Shown here: piece by piece, positions 8,456 through 17,495 of the stretch
How the letters are laid out: each line of letters begins with the position of its first letter
Position numbering within the stretch: the first letter of the stretch is position 1
The notes under the pieces: generated by a model
The model's input: the letters and a program-made list of their open reading frames with translations, nothing else
What the model was told of the DNA's origin: nothing
The model's database searches: none
Made by a program: the position numbers and the translations under genes
Assembly (NCBI GenBank): GCA_045646905.1
Contig: JAZRLP010000017.1
Span: 45,159 to 109,158, forward strand
DNA from: RGIG4079 sp045646905
GTDB lineage: Bacteria > Bacteroidota > Bacteroidia > Bacteroidales > Muribaculaceae
Direction: 5' to 3'
Length of the DNA stretch: 64,000 nt

Positions 8456-10639
8456 TTACAACTCAATCTTCTTGCGATCTTTGCGTTTTGTGATATTCTT
8501 CTTCACTTGCACAAGTTTGCGATAGAGACCGTGGAGTTTAAACCACAATGGCGATGGCACAGAGTGAATATCTGACGACATTGGGTCAACAAATGTGTTG
8601 ATAGGCTCGGCTTGACCAAATTGCTCGGGATAGAGTACAATCAAGTTGTTGCGAGAGAAATATTTTTGCAAGAAGCCAGGTATGTCGGCCATGTCATTAT
8701 TGTGCGACACCGACGATTCACGAGCCGATACCAATATAAACAAGTCGTCATCGAGAATGCGATTAGATAGCAACACAAAGTCTTCCCATTGCTCCACATC
8801 GCGATACTCGTGGCGTATGTCGTAGCGACCACGATGATAAACACCTCTAATGAGTGGTTGTGTTTCGGGGTGACAGCAGAAGATCACTTTGCACCCAATT
8901 TCGCGAGCGAGATTGCCTATCGCTCTCACCCAACGGCTAAATCCTGTCTCAAATTGAGCCATTGGTGGCACTGCAACCACGATGCGTGTCACAGTATTTA
9001 CAGGGATAAAGCAGCGAGTCATCACCACCATTTGGTTGGTAGCCTTGAGCAACTGTTCGATTTTTGCACCAAAGAAACTGTCGATAACCGTAGCTTTGCG
9101 GTGCATACCTATAATCACATCGGTGATGTCGCGCTCTTCAATGGCATTTATCAATCCAGCCACTGTGTTGATGTCATATCGTTCAATAGGAGTCACCTCG
9201 GCATCAACGCTCGACGCCGATTTCACTGCAATCTCAAGCGCATTGCGGCCAATGGTGCGCGAAGCCACCGAATTGTCGTTGCGCACATGAATGGCATATA
9301 TATCGGTTTTGCGGCGTGGATTTCGTAGCAATAAAGCCAGTTCGGTGAGCGATTGAGCGGTGATGGGGTTAGCCACCGGGATGAGGATTTTTGTTTCGCG
9401 TTTCGAGTCGCCAGCTTCGGCCGTTCCTTCATCGGTGAGCATCTCAATCCTCATTTTCGAGGCAGCGCGAGCAGTTACAATAGGCGCAATGGCACACGAC
9501 ACAAGAATCATGAGCACCGTGCCGTTGAGTATTGTTTCATCCATCATGCGACTGCCATCGGGCATCACCATGTTGTAACCTATCGTCACCACGGCAAGCG
9601 CTACGGCAGTGTGAGCAGTCGTTAGCCCAAACATCATTTTTCGTGCCACGCCCTTCATGCCATATATTTTTTGTGCTATCCATGCAGCAATCCATTTGCC
9701 TATCACAGCCACAACAATCATATTGGCTGCTACATAAAGTGTGTTGACATTCGACACCACTTTCACATCAATCATCATGCCCACACCTATCAAGAAGTAG
9801 GGGATAAACAATGCATTGCCAAGAAACTCAATGCGACTCATCAATGGCGATGCGTTGGGCACATATCGGTTCAATACCAGTCCGGCAAAGAAGGCTCCGA
9901 GCACAGCTTCGAGCTCAATTATTTGTGCAAACCACGATGCCAAAAACACCATTGCCATCACAAAGATATATTGAGTCACATTGTCGCTATAGTTTTTGAA
10001 AAACCATCGAGTGATGCGTGGATAGGTGTAGAGAATCACTACGCAATATATCGCCAACTCAAGCAATAATCGTAGCAAGTCGCCCCAAGCAAACTCGCCT
10101 GTGCGATGCACATTCATCGCTCCGGCAAGCACAAGCAACGCACCTATGACGGCGATAATCGTACCCACTACGGCAATGAGCACCGCTGGGTTTTTGGTGA
10201 GCCCATATCGTGCGACGATAGGGTAGGAGATTAATGTGTGTGAGGCATACATCGAGGCGAGGAGTATCGAGGTAACCCAACTCATCTTCAAGATATACAC
10301 ACTTGCAAGTGTGCCCACTATCATTGGCAACAAGAATGTGAGCAACCCAAACACCATCCCTCGCTTGAGGTTGCGCTTGAGGTGAAACATGTCAATCTCA
10401 ATGCCGGCAAGGAACATGATATAAAGGATCCCCACTTGCCCAAATAGCTCAAAACTCATGTCGCGAGCAAGCACATTCAACCCATGTGGGCCAATAGCTA
10501 CACCGGCAACAATCAATCCTATGATATGGGGTATCTTAAACCTGTTGAGAACAACCGGCGACAGCAAAATTATCACCAATACGATAAAAAATATCAGTAC
10601 TGGAGAGGTTACAAGTGGTGCTGTGGCGGTTAATATCAT
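8456..10639 (-). CDS. CPA2-type cation/proton antiporter with Usp-like C-terminus
   Basis: A 727-aa protein. About residues 1-390 hold 12-13 hydrophobic helices with the KefB/NhaA-like pattern (FKIPHIIGLIVAGVAIGPHG, LYIMFLAGIEIDM, ELEAVLGAFFAGLVLNR). From about residue 405 to the end is a soluble part with two universal-stress-protein-like units (TKILIPVANP...LTELALLL and TRIVVAVPP). It should exchange Na+ or K+ for H+ across the inner membrane; the ion cannot be read from sequence. A strong promoter lies upstream (10672-10703) and the TonB-like gene follows. Confidence 0.9.
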   Translation of the reverse strand: MILTATAPLVTSPVLIFFIVLVIILLSPVVLNRFKIPHIIGLIVAGVAIGPHGLNVLARDMSFELFGQVGILYIMFLAGIEIDMFHLKRNLKRGMVFGLLTFLLPMIVGTLASVYILKMSWVTSILLASMYASHTLISYPIVARYGLTKNPAVLIAVVGTIIAVIGALLVLAGAMNVHRTGEFAWGDLLRLLLELAIYCVVILYTYPRITRWFFKNYSDNVTQYIFVMAMVFLASWFAQIIELEAVLGAFFAGLVLNRYVPNASPLMSRIEFLGNALFIPYFLIGVGMMIDVKVVSNVNTLYVAANMIVVAVIGKWIAAWIAQKIYGMKGVARKMMFGLTTAHTAVALAVVTIGYNMVMPDGSRMMDETILNGTVLMILVSCAIAPIVTARAASKMRIEMLTDEGTAEAGDSKRETKILIPVANPITAQSLTELALLLRNPRRKTDIYAIHVRNDNSVASRTIGRNALEIAVKSASSVDAEVTPIERYDINTVAGLINAIEERDITDVIIGMHRKATVIDSFFGAKIEQLLKATNQMVVMTRCFIPVNTVTRIVVAVPPMAQFETGFSRWVRAIGNLAREIGCKVIFCCHPETQPLIRGVYHRGRYDIRHEYRDVEQWEDFVLLSNRILDDDLFILVSARESSVSHNNDMADIPGFLQKYFSRNNLIVLYPEQFGQAEPINTFVDPMSSDIHSVPSPLWFKLHGLYRKLVQVKKNITKRKDRKKIEL

Positions 10640-10671
10640 GGTATTTTAAAGTGTTTTACGAGTTTCTTCTG

Positions 10672-10703
10672 CAAAATTAATCAATTATTCCTAATAAAGC
10701 AAA
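10672..10703 (-). promoter_or_regulatory. promoter for the antiporter operon
   Basis: On the minus strand, TTTG (10703-10700), a 20-nt spacer and TAATTTTG (10679-10672): an exact fit to TTTG-N20-TAnnTTTG. The ATG is at 10639. Confidence 0.75.
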
Positions 10704-11092
10704 AATCGATTTATAGTTCATGAAAAAAGGAGAATTTTGTTCACACGCAAAAGGCGCAAGATAGTTGATAGTTGAAAGTTGAAAATTGAAAGTTATTCTC
10801 ACGCGGAAAATACGGAAAAGCGCAGAGGGTTTTGGGACAGTTTTTTGACCACCTCCCGGCTTCGCCGTACTCCTCCTTTTCGGGGAATAGGAGAAGAATT
10901 GTAGCCTTGTGGGTGTTCTTTTTTAGACAGAAGGACAGAAGGAGCAGGTTGTTCTCACGCTGAAAAGCGCGGAAAGCCGCAGAGGTTTAAATTTTCAACA
11001 CCCTATATCCCTTTCAGCGAATTTCAGCGATATCTGCGTGCAAATATCAAACTCTGCGAGGTTCTCCTATCCACTTCGTGGCAGGAGAAGAG
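10704..11092. repeat. intergenic region with dispersed repeat modules
   Basis: No gene is visible here. The stretch holds an irregular A/T-rich tandem (GTTGAAAGTT-like units, about 10762-10794), a module TTCTCACGC-GAAA-GCGCAGA (about 10793-10829 and again 10950-10985), a module CCACCTCCC-CTTCG-GTACTCCTCC-TTTTCGGGGAATAGGAG (about 10849-10893), and TTTAGACAGAAGGACAGAAG (about 10922-10942). The last three modules all recur at 17290-17483, so this is a mosaic repeat family rather than chance sequence. Function unknown. Confidence 0.7.
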
Positions 11093-12136
11093 TTATATCG
11101 TCATTTCGCCGCAGAGGGTGCGTGAGAGGTATTGGCGCACATCGTGAGGTGGGAGGCCGAGGCCGAAGAGGTACATCATCTTGGTGATAGCTGCTTCGCA
11201 AGTGATGTCGTGTCCCGAAACCACGCCTGTGTCGGCCAACATGTTGCCTGCTGCGTATAAACGCTCATGTACTCCACCGTTCACACATTGGGTGACGTTG
11301 AGAATCACTATGCCGCGTTCGACTGCTTCGCGAATGGCTTGTGTGAACCATGGCGCTGTGGGTGCGTTGCCCGAGCCGAAGGTTTTCAACACGATGCCTT
11401 TGATGCCAGGTGTGTTGAGCTGGTGGCGTAGGATGGTCTCGGTGATGCCTGGGTTGAGGTCGATAAACATCACTGCTGTGTCGATGCCATATTGCACATT
11501 GAGTGGGCGTTTGGCTTGCACGCGCCACAATGCTTCTTCGTTGAAATGAATGTCAAGACCTATCTTGGCCAACGAGGGGTAATTGTTGCTCTTAAACGCA
11601 TTAAAGTTGTCGGCGCTCATCTTGGTCGAACGGTTGCCACGCCACAAATAGTTTTCAAAGAGGATAGCTACCTCTTGCACCATAGGATCGCCGTTGGAAT
11701 CGGTGGCAGCTGCAATTTGTAGCGCCGTGATGAGGTTTTCCTCGCCGTCGGTGCGCACTTCGCCAATGGGGAGCTGTGAACCGGTGATGATAACCGGTTT
11801 GTGAAGGTTCTCAAGCATAAACGACAACGCCGAGGCTGTATATGCCATTGTGTCGGTGCCATGGAGCACTACGAAGCCGTCGAAACGGTCGAAGTTTTCT
11901 TCGATGTGTCGGGCAATTTCAACCCAGTGTTGGTGTCCCATATCGCTCGAGTCGATGGGTGGGTTGAACTGGATGTTGTCGATGTCATAGTCGAGCATCT
12001 TGATTTTGGGCACATTGTCGATGAGGTGCGTAAAGTCAAAAGGCTCCAACGAGTGGGTGAGGGGATTTTCAATCATCCCTATCGTGCCACCTGTGTAAAT
12101 GATGAGAATATGTGGTTTGCGACCTATGCTTGTCAT
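11093..12136 (-). CDS. ansA: type I L-asparaginase
   Basis: A 347-aa cytoplasmic asparaginase that hydrolyses L-asparagine to aspartate and ammonia. The two catalytic threonine motifs are present: YTGGTIGM near residue 15 and LHGTDTMAYTASAL near residue 90. There is no signal peptide, which fits the type I (AnsA) group. It starts 26 nt after the metG stop and is probably co-transcribed with it. Confidence 0.93.
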   Translation of the reverse strand: MTSIGRKPHILIIYTGGTIGMIENPLTHSLEPFDFTHLIDNVPKIKMLDYDIDNIQFNPPIDSSDMGHQHWVEIARHIEENFDRFDGFVVLHGTDTMAYTASALSFMLENLHKPVIITGSQLPIGEVRTDGEENLITALQIAAATDSNGDPMVQEVAILFENYLWRGNRSTKMSADNFNAFKSNNYPSLAKIGLDIHFNEEALWRVQAKRPLNVQYGIDTAVMFIDLNPGITETILRHQLNTPGIKGIVLKTFGSGNAPTAPWFTQAIREAVERGIVILNVTQCVNGGVHERLYAAGNMLADTGVVSGHDITCEAAITKMMYLFGLGLPPHDVRQYLSRTLCGEMTI

Positions 12137-12162
12137 AAATAGTTATGAGAGAGGAGAATGAA

Positions 12163-14205
12163 TTATTTTACTTGAGCGCCTGGAGCAACAGGACCTGTGG
12201 GGCCACACACTACCAACGATCCGTCGGCATTTTCGGCCGAGAGAATCATACCTTGCGAAAGCACGCCTTTGAGCTTGCGAGGAGCGAAGTTTGACACGAA
12301 GCACACTTGTTTGCCTATCAAGTCTTCGGGCGCATAATATTTTGCGATGCCCGACACGATAGTGCGTTTTTCCATACCATCATTGATGAGGAATTGGAGC
12401 AATTTGTCGGCTTTAGGCACTTTTTGGCATTCGAGCACTGTACCCACGCGAATGTCGAGCTTCATGAATGTGTCGAAGTCCACATCGGCTTGTTGAGGAG
12501 CAGGAGTCCAACTTTTTATCTTGTTATCTTCTTTGGTCTTTTCAAGACGGTCGATTTGTGCTTGGATAGCGTCATCTTCAATTTTTTCAAAGAGGAGTTC
12601 GGCAGGAGCAATTTCGGCACCAGCAGCGAGGATTGATGATGAGCCGAGCATTTCCCAGTTGAGAGTACCCATGCCGAGCAATTTCACGAGTTTTTCTGAC
12701 ATGAATGGCAAGAATGGCTCAAATGCTATAGCGATGTTGGCGCATATTTGGAGCGCTACATTGAGGATTGTCTCAACGCGAGCCATATCGGTTTTAGCCA
12801 ATTTCCAAGGTTCGGTTTCTTGGAGATATTTGTTGCCAAGACGAGCAATGTTCATTGCGTCTTTCAATGCTTCGCGGAAGTGGAAGGTGTCGAGGTTGGC
12901 GCTCAACGATGCTTTGATTTCGTTGAGTTCGGCAAATGCTGCGGTGTCAACTTCTTGTAGCTCGCCAGCAGCAGGAACTTTGCCGGCGAAATATTTGTGA
13001 GTGAGCACGATAGCACGGTTTACGAAGTTGCCGAGGATAGCCACAAGCTCGTTGTTGTTGCGAGCTTGGAAGTCGCGCCAAGTGAAGTCGTTGTCTTTTG
13101 TTTCGGGAGCGTTGGCTGTCAACACATAGCGCAACACATCTTGCTTGCCAGGGAAGTCAACGAGATATTCGTGCAACCACACAGCCCAGTTGCGTGAGGT
13201 TGAAATTTTGTCACCTTCAAGGTTGAGGAACTCGTTGGCAGGCACATTGTCGGGCAACTGGAAGTTGTCGCCATAAGCGCTCAACATTGCAGGGAACACA
13301 ATGCAGTGGAACACGATGTTGTCCTTACCAATGAAGTTGATGATGCGAGTTTCGGGGTCTTTCCAATATGTTTCCCAAGTGTCGGGGAGGAGTTCTTTAG
13401 TGTTAGAGATGTAACCGATAGGAGCGTCAAACCACACATAAAGCACTTTGCCGTCGGCACCTTCAACGGGCACGGGTACACCCCAGTCGAGGTCGCGACT
13501 CACGGCGCGTGGTTGCAAGCCCATGTCAATCCACGATTTGCATTGGCCATATACATTGGTTTTCCACTCTTTGTGGTCTTCAAGAATCCATTTACTCAAG
13601 TGCGATTCCCATTTGTCGAGTGGGAGATACCAGTGTTTGGTTTCTTTGAGCACGGGAGTGTTGCCTGTGATGGCGCTCTTGGGGTTGATGAGGTCGGTGG
13701 CGTTGAGTGATGTGCCACAAGCTTCGCATTGGTCGCCATAGGCGCGCTCGTTGTGACAGTGAGGGCATTCGCCGGTTACATAACGGTCGGCAAGAAACTG
13801 ATTGGCTTTCTCATCATAGAGTTGCATTGATGTTTTTTCAACAAACTCTCCTTTGTCGTATAGACGGCGGAAAAATTCGCTTGCAGTCTCTTTGTGCATC
13901 GCCGATGTAGTGCGCGAATATATATCAAAAGAGATCCCCAATCCTTTAAACGATTCTTTGATGATGCCGTGATAACGGTCAACGATATCTTGAGGTGTCA
14001 CACCTTCGTTTTTAGCTTTGATGGTGATGGGCACACCATGTTCGTCACTACCACCTATCATCACCACATCTTTACCGCAAAGACGTAGGTAACGAGCATA
14101 GATGTCGGCAGGTACATACACACCTGCAAGGTGACCAATGTGAACAGGACCGTTGGCGTAGGGTAACGCTGTGGTTATGAGGGTTCTTTTGAATTTCTTT
14201 TCCAT
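12163..14205 (-). CDS. metG: methionyl-tRNA synthetase
   Basis: A 680-aa class I synthetase. The HIGH motif (HIGHLAG) is at about residues 22-25, the zinc knuckle (CPHCHNERAYGDQCEACG) at about 145-162, and the KMSKS-like loop is KISTSRN at about 335. The anticodon-binding helical domain follows, and residues of about 575-680 are the EMAP-II-like tRNA-binding domain (LDIRVGTVLECQKVPKADKL) typical of the long dimeric form. The start ATG is preceded by a TAATTTTG promoter element at 14235-14242. Confidence 0.97.
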   Translation of the reverse strand: MEKKFKRTLITTALPYANGPVHIGHLAGVYVPADIYARYLRLCGKDVVMIGGSDEHGVPITIKAKNEGVTPQDIVDRYHGIIKESFKGLGISFDIYSRTTSAMHKETASEFFRRLYDKGEFVEKTSMQLYDEKANQFLADRYVTGECPHCHNERAYGDQCEACGTSLNATDLINPKSAITGNTPVLKETKHWYLPLDKWESHLSKWILEDHKEWKTNVYGQCKSWIDMGLQPRAVSRDLDWGVPVPVEGADGKVLYVWFDAPIGYISNTKELLPDTWETYWKDPETRIINFIGKDNIVFHCIVFPAMLSAYGDNFQLPDNVPANEFLNLEGDKISTSRNWAVWLHEYLVDFPGKQDVLRYVLTANAPETKDNDFTWRDFQARNNNELVAILGNFVNRAIVLTHKYFAGKVPAAGELQEVDTAAFAELNEIKASLSANLDTFHFREALKDAMNIARLGNKYLQETEPWKLAKTDMARVETILNVALQICANIAIAFEPFLPFMSEKLVKLLGMGTLNWEMLGSSSILAAGAEIAPAELLFEKIEDDAIQAQIDRLEKTKEDNKIKSWTPAPQQADVDFDTFMKLDIRVGTVLECQKVPKADKLLQFLINDGMEKRTIVSGIAKYYAPEDLIGKQVCFVSNFAPRKLKGVLSQGMILSAENADGSLVVCGPTGPVAPGAQVK

Positions 14206-14234
14206 TATATATTGAGTTTTTTTATTTCAGACTA

Positions 14235-14242
14235 CAAAATTA
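14235..14242 (-). promoter_or_regulatory. promoter -7 element for metG
   Basis: TAATTTTG on the minus strand, 30 nt before the metG ATG, with a TTG about 22 nt further upstream. Confidence 0.6.
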
Positions 14243-14379
14243 CATTAACTTTACGAATTTTCCACAATTTAGACACGAAATCTATGCAAAATCACAGATA
14301 ATGCACAAAAGAGTGGGGGGATGGGGGATCGTTAATTGAATATGATTTTATAATCTTTGTGATTTATAGCGTTTTTTAA

Positions 14380-14410
14380 TTGGATAGAAATTGAAATAAT
14401 AGTATATTTG
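14380..14410 (+). promoter_or_regulatory. promoter for the AAA/DUF4143 gene at 14451
   Basis: TTGG at 14380-14383, a 19-nt spacer and TATATTTG at 14403-14410. Transcription should start near 14416, which makes a GTG at 14421 an unlikely start and favours the ATG at 14451. Confidence 0.65.
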
Positions 14411-14450
14411 CAGACAAAAAGTGTGTAAATACACAAAAAATGTCTTTGAT

Positions 14451-15689
14451 ATGAAATTCGCAAGAGAAAACTACATCGCAAAGTTAAGCCATCTCAAGCA
14501 TAATGGCTTGATAAAAATAGTGACAGGGTTACGCCGTGTTGGTAAGTCATATTTGCTATTTAATCTATTTAGGCAACATCTTATGGAGAATGGGGTGCAA
14601 GAAAATCATATTATTGAGATTCAGCTCGATTCGTTTGCCCATAGAAACTATCGCAAAGCCGAAAAACTATATGAGTTTGTAGCAGACATCGCAAAACAAG
14701 ATTCGCAAATGTATTATGTAATGATTGACGAAGTGCAGATGCTTGAAGATTTTGTCGATGTTTTGAATGGTTTTCTTCATATCAGAAACCTTGATGTGTA
14801 TGTGACCGGAAGTAATGCGAAGTTTCTATCATCAGATATTGTAACAGAATTTAGAGGGCGAGGAGTTCAGATTCATCTTCAGCCTTTATCATTCAAAGAG
14901 ATTAAAAGAAATAGCGATGAAGATGTATCTACTTTGTGGCGAGATTATATCTATTATGGAGGACTCCCAATGGTTGTTTTGGAAAGTGATAAAACTCGCA
15001 AATCTGAAATTTTGCAAGAGCTTCTTCATGAAACATATTTGAATGATATTAAGAACCGAAACAATATAAAGAATGATGCTGAATTGGAGGAATTATTCAG
15101 TCTATTAGCTTCAAATATAGGAGCACTGACTAATCCAAATAAATTAGCGAATACATTTGTCAGTGAGAAAAAGGTAAAAATAAGCCATAATACAATTAAG
15201 TCTTATATAGATTACTTTATTGATTCATTTTTGATAAATAGAGCCATTCGCTATGATATTAAAGGCAAAAAATATATTGATACTCCGTTTAAGTATTATT
15301 TTGCTGACTTGGGATTGAGAAATGCATTGTTGAATTTTCGACAAGTTGAACCTACCCATATAATGGAGAATATTATATACAATCATTTGTTAGGAGAGGG
15401 ATATAAAGTTGATGTGGGAAGTATTACCCATTATCAAAAAGATTCCGACGGCAAAACCACAAGAAGTGTGTTAGAGGTTGACTTTGTTTGTAATAAAGGC
15501 AGTGAGCGCCTATATATTCAGTCGGCGTATTCTTTGCCCGATGAAGAAAAAATACTCCAAGAACAACGCTCGCTTACACTTACCGATGATTCATTTATGA
15601 AGATAATACTCACAACCGATAATATTCCTACTCATACAACCGATAATGGCATTGTGATAATGAACGTATTTGAGTATCTTCTCAAATAA
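14451..15689 (+). CDS. AAA ATPase with DUF4143-type C-terminus
   Basis: A 412-aa protein starting MKFARENYIAKLSHLK. Walker A is in GLRRVGKSYLLF (about residues 27-38) and Walker B in YYVMIDEVQ (about 86-94). The middle carries the TGSNAKFLSSDI sensor-like stretch. The C-terminal DUF4143 part has a helix region (NPNKLANTFVSEKKVKISHNTI) and a nuclease-like core (YYFADLGLRNALLN, then VLEVDFVCNKG). This ATPase family is widespread in bacteria and archaea, often present in many copies, and its cellular role is not settled. A second copy lies at 33072-34358. I moved the start from a GTG at 14421 because of the promoter and because both paralogues align from this methionine. Confidence 0.9.
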   Translation: MKFARENYIAKLSHLKHNGLIKIVTGLRRVGKSYLLFNLFRQHLMENGVQENHIIEIQLDSFAHRNYRKAEKLYEFVADIAKQDSQMYYVMIDEVQMLEDFVDVLNGFLHIRNLDVYVTGSNAKFLSSDIVTEFRGRGVQIHLQPLSFKEIKRNSDEDVSTLWRDYIYYGGLPMVVLESDKTRKSEILQELLHETYLNDIKNRNNIKNDAELEELFSLLASNIGALTNPNKLANTFVSEKKVKISHNTIKSYIDYFIDSFLINRAIRYDIKGKKYIDTPFKYYFADLGLRNALLNFRQVEPTHIMENIIYNHLLGEGYKVDVGSITHYQKDSDGKTTRSVLEVDFVCNKGSERLYIQSAYSLPDEEKILQEQRSLTLTDDSFMKIILTTDNIPTHTTDNGIVIMNVFEYLLK

Positions 15690-15699
15690 ATGCATTAAG

Positions 15700-15873
15700 G
15701 GGGGATGGGAGGGATTATTCTCTTTCCGAGGGTTTCGCTTCGCTCAACCACTCGGTTATTGCCTCGGCTGAGCCTTGGCGAACTAAAGGTTCATACGCGT
15801 TGCTTTCCCGTGCTATCGCACGATTCCAAATCCTTACATCAATTAGTCGAAGTTGGAATTTCCCCCTATTGGG
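15700..15873. repeat. hairpin-rich intergenic element
   Basis: A 170-nt stretch with several clear hairpins: CCGAG/CTCGG with inner GGTT/AACC at 15726-15755; CGTGC-TATC-GCACG at 15809-15822; ATTCCAA/TTGGAAT at 15823-15829 and 15852-15858, enclosing the middle; and CCCC-TATT-GGGG at 15862-15873. Its composition is more GC-rich than the flanking ATPase gene, and its right end reaches into the last codons of the NADAR gene. It looks like a dispersed structured repeat rather than coding DNA. Confidence 0.5.
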
Positions 15874-16378
15874 GTTCTTGGTTTTGGCGTAGAGTTTCGC
15901 GGACTTCCATGAGGGCGATTCCGAGCAGGTTTTGACCTTGCCAAAGTGATGGATTGGTGACATTTTCATCGCTTGCACTCATACCGATTCCCCAAATTTT
16001 ATCGTAAGGACTTGCTTCTACAAGGATCTTGCTTCCAGTGGAAAGAATAAACTCTTTTAATGGTTCGTTTTGTGAAAATTTTGCCAAATTTGCTTCAAGC
16101 ACAAATTGGTATTTGTGTTGATTCCAGATTTCTTCTACGAAACCAGTAATCTCTCTGCCTAATGCTTTGTGAGCAGAGGGATCTTTGGTTGCCATGATTT
16201 TTTGTGCGATTTCAGTATTGTCAAATAGCAACGCCTTCTGATGCATCATATATTGTTCGGCACAAATATATCGATTGCCATCAATCTCAAAAGGAGCAAC
16301 ATACCATTGGCTAAAACAAGCCTTGTTTACTTTCTTTGCGGTGTGTCCCCAGAAAAATATAAAGTTATTGTTTCCCAT
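15866..16378 (-). CDS. NADAR family protein (YbiA-like)
   Basis: A 170-aa protein with the NADAR pattern: FFWGH at the N-terminus, FSQWYVAPFEIDG, the YICAEQYMMHQKALLF helix (about residues 39-54), ALGREI, and a C-terminal GIGMSASD....P..WQGQNLLG..LM.VR. Known members act on ADP-ribose-linked or riboflavin-pathway metabolites (YbiA hydrolyses early riboflavin intermediates, and NADAR proteins can remove ADP-ribose from guanine). Its natural substrate here is open. It sits alone between an AAA ATPase and the PaaI/ACT/ligase cluster. Confidence 0.88.
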   Translation of the reverse strand: MGNNNFIFFWGHTAKKVNKACFSQWYVAPFEIDGNRYICAEQYMMHQKALLFDNTEIAQKIMATKDPSAHKALGREITGFVEEIWNQHKYQFVLEANLAKFSQNEPLKEFILSTGSKILVEASPYDKIWGIGMSASDENVTNPSLWQGQNLLGIALMEVRETLRQNQEPQ

Positions 16379-16419
16379 ATTTTTTAGTTTAGTGTTATAA
16401 AGAGTTTTATAAATATTTG

Positions 16420-16833
16420 TTACATCAATGTGTCGAATTCAAAGTCTTTTTTCATGCGGTAGCCGAGGCCGGTCATGATGGCGAGGGTTTCACCTTGAAG
16501 GTTGGTGATTTTGATGTCGCAGTAGGGTAGGCGGTGGTGGTTGACCTGTTCGGTGCAGGTGGCAATGATGGTTTCGCCCAGTTGTGCCGATCGTATAAAG
16601 GTGATGTTGTTGGAGATGCCGAGGCTGAGTATGCCATGCGAGTTGGCAACGGCTGCGAAGGCCAGGTCGGCGAGGGTGTAGATGACTCCACCTTGACACA
16701 CTCCGGCACCATTGAGATGCCGTGGAGTGATGGTGAGTTGGGCCACGGCGTAACCTTCGCGCACCTCGGTGAGTTGTGCGCCAATGCTTCGGGCAAATTG
16801 GTCGTCGTTGTTGAGACGGTCTTTAAGAGTCAT
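16420..16833 (-). CDS. PaaI-type hotdog-fold thioesterase
   Basis: A 137-aa single hotdog domain: HLNGAGVCQGGVIYTLADLAFAAV with the active-site region around residues 40-62, followed by NNITFIRSAQLGETIIATC. PaaI-type enzymes hydrolyse (hydroxy)phenylacetyl-CoA and related thioesters. It lies 6 nt after the ACT gene and downstream of a phenylacetate-CoA ligase, so the three probably serve aryl-acid CoA metabolism together. Confidence 0.9.
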   Translation of the reverse strand: MTLKDRLNNDDQFARSIGAQLTEVREGYAVAQLTITPRHLNGAGVCQGGVIYTLADLAFAAVANSHGILSLGISNNITFIRSAQLGETIIATCTEQVNHHRLPYCDIKITNLQGETLAIMTGLGYRMKKDFEFDTLM

Positions 16834-16839
16834 AGGTGG

Positions 16840-17259
16840 TTATGCAAAGTCGGCTTCGGTGAGGAAGGTGAGCTTTTTGAGCATGATGGTTTCTTTGGCT
16901 TTCTCGGCAGGGTCGGTGCGGAAGACGAGCACTCCACGGCCTTTCCAAAGGAACGAGTACATATAGAGGATGCTGATGCCGTCGTCGGAAAGTGCTTTGA
17001 TGGCGCTTGCAGCACGACCTGGTTCGTCGTCGATGCTGAGGGCTATGACGTCGGCCAACTGTACATTGATGCCTGCTTCTTTGAGGATGATGTAGGCTTG
17101 CGATGGGTTGTCGCATAGCACGCGATAGATGCCGTAGTCTTTGGTGTCGGCTATAGTTGAGGCGATGATTTGGATGTTGTCTTTGCTTAGCAAATCGAGC
17201 ACTTTGATGAGTGTTCCGCCTTTGTTTTCAATAAATATTGAAAGTTGTTTGATTGTCAT
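16840..17259 (-). CDS. tandem ACT domain protein
   Basis: A 139-aa protein made of two ACT units (MTIKQLSIFIENKGGTLIKVLDLL at the N-terminus; DVIALSIDDEPGRAASAIKAL from about residue 70). ACT domains bind amino acids and regulate linked enzymes. In Bacteroidota and archaea such a protein often sits next to phenylacetate-CoA ligase and indolepyruvate oxidoreductase genes, as here with the ligase upstream and PaaI downstream. A plausible role is sensing an aromatic amino acid. Confidence 0.88.
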   Translation of the reverse strand: MTIKQLSIFIENKGGTLIKVLDLLSKDNIQIIASTIADTKDYGIYRVLCDNPSQAYIILKEAGINVQLADVIALSIDDEPGRAASAIKALSDDGISILYMYSFLWKGRGVLVFRTDPAEKAKETIMLKKLTFLTEADFA

Positions 17260-17495
17260 ATTGGTTAATTTTTTAATTTATATTTTTTGTTTTAGACAGA
17301 ATGACAGAATGCCAAGTTATTCTCACGCTGAAACCGCTGAAATGCGCAGATTTTATTTAGACATAAGAACAGAAGTACATATTTTTTCTTTATCCCTGTG
17401 GGGTTTATTTATCCCCCTCCGGTGCAAGCGATTTTAACCACCTCCCCCCTTCGGGGTACTCCTCCTTTTCGGGGAATAGGAGGAGAGTTGTGGGT
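17260..17495. repeat. intergenic repeat mosaic, second copy
   Basis: Between the ligase and ACT genes lie the same modules as in 10704-11092, in a different order: TTTTAGACAGAATGACAGAATG (17290-17311), TTCTCACGCTGAAA-CGC-GAAA-GCGCAGA (about 17319-17350), and CCACCTCCC-CTTCG-GTACTCCTCC-TTTTCGGGGAATAGGAG (about 17438-17483). The rest is AT-rich with no open frame. Confidence 0.7.

Noticed and set aside
10793..10985. The recurring GCGCAGA-type words as a CRISPR array
   Set aside because: Spacing is irregular, the units differ, and there are no cas genes; it is an intergenic repeat mosaic.
15715..15978. An 87-aa minus-strand frame over the hairpin-rich element
   Set aside because: It overlaps the NADAR gene in another frame and follows stem sequences; no protein family look.
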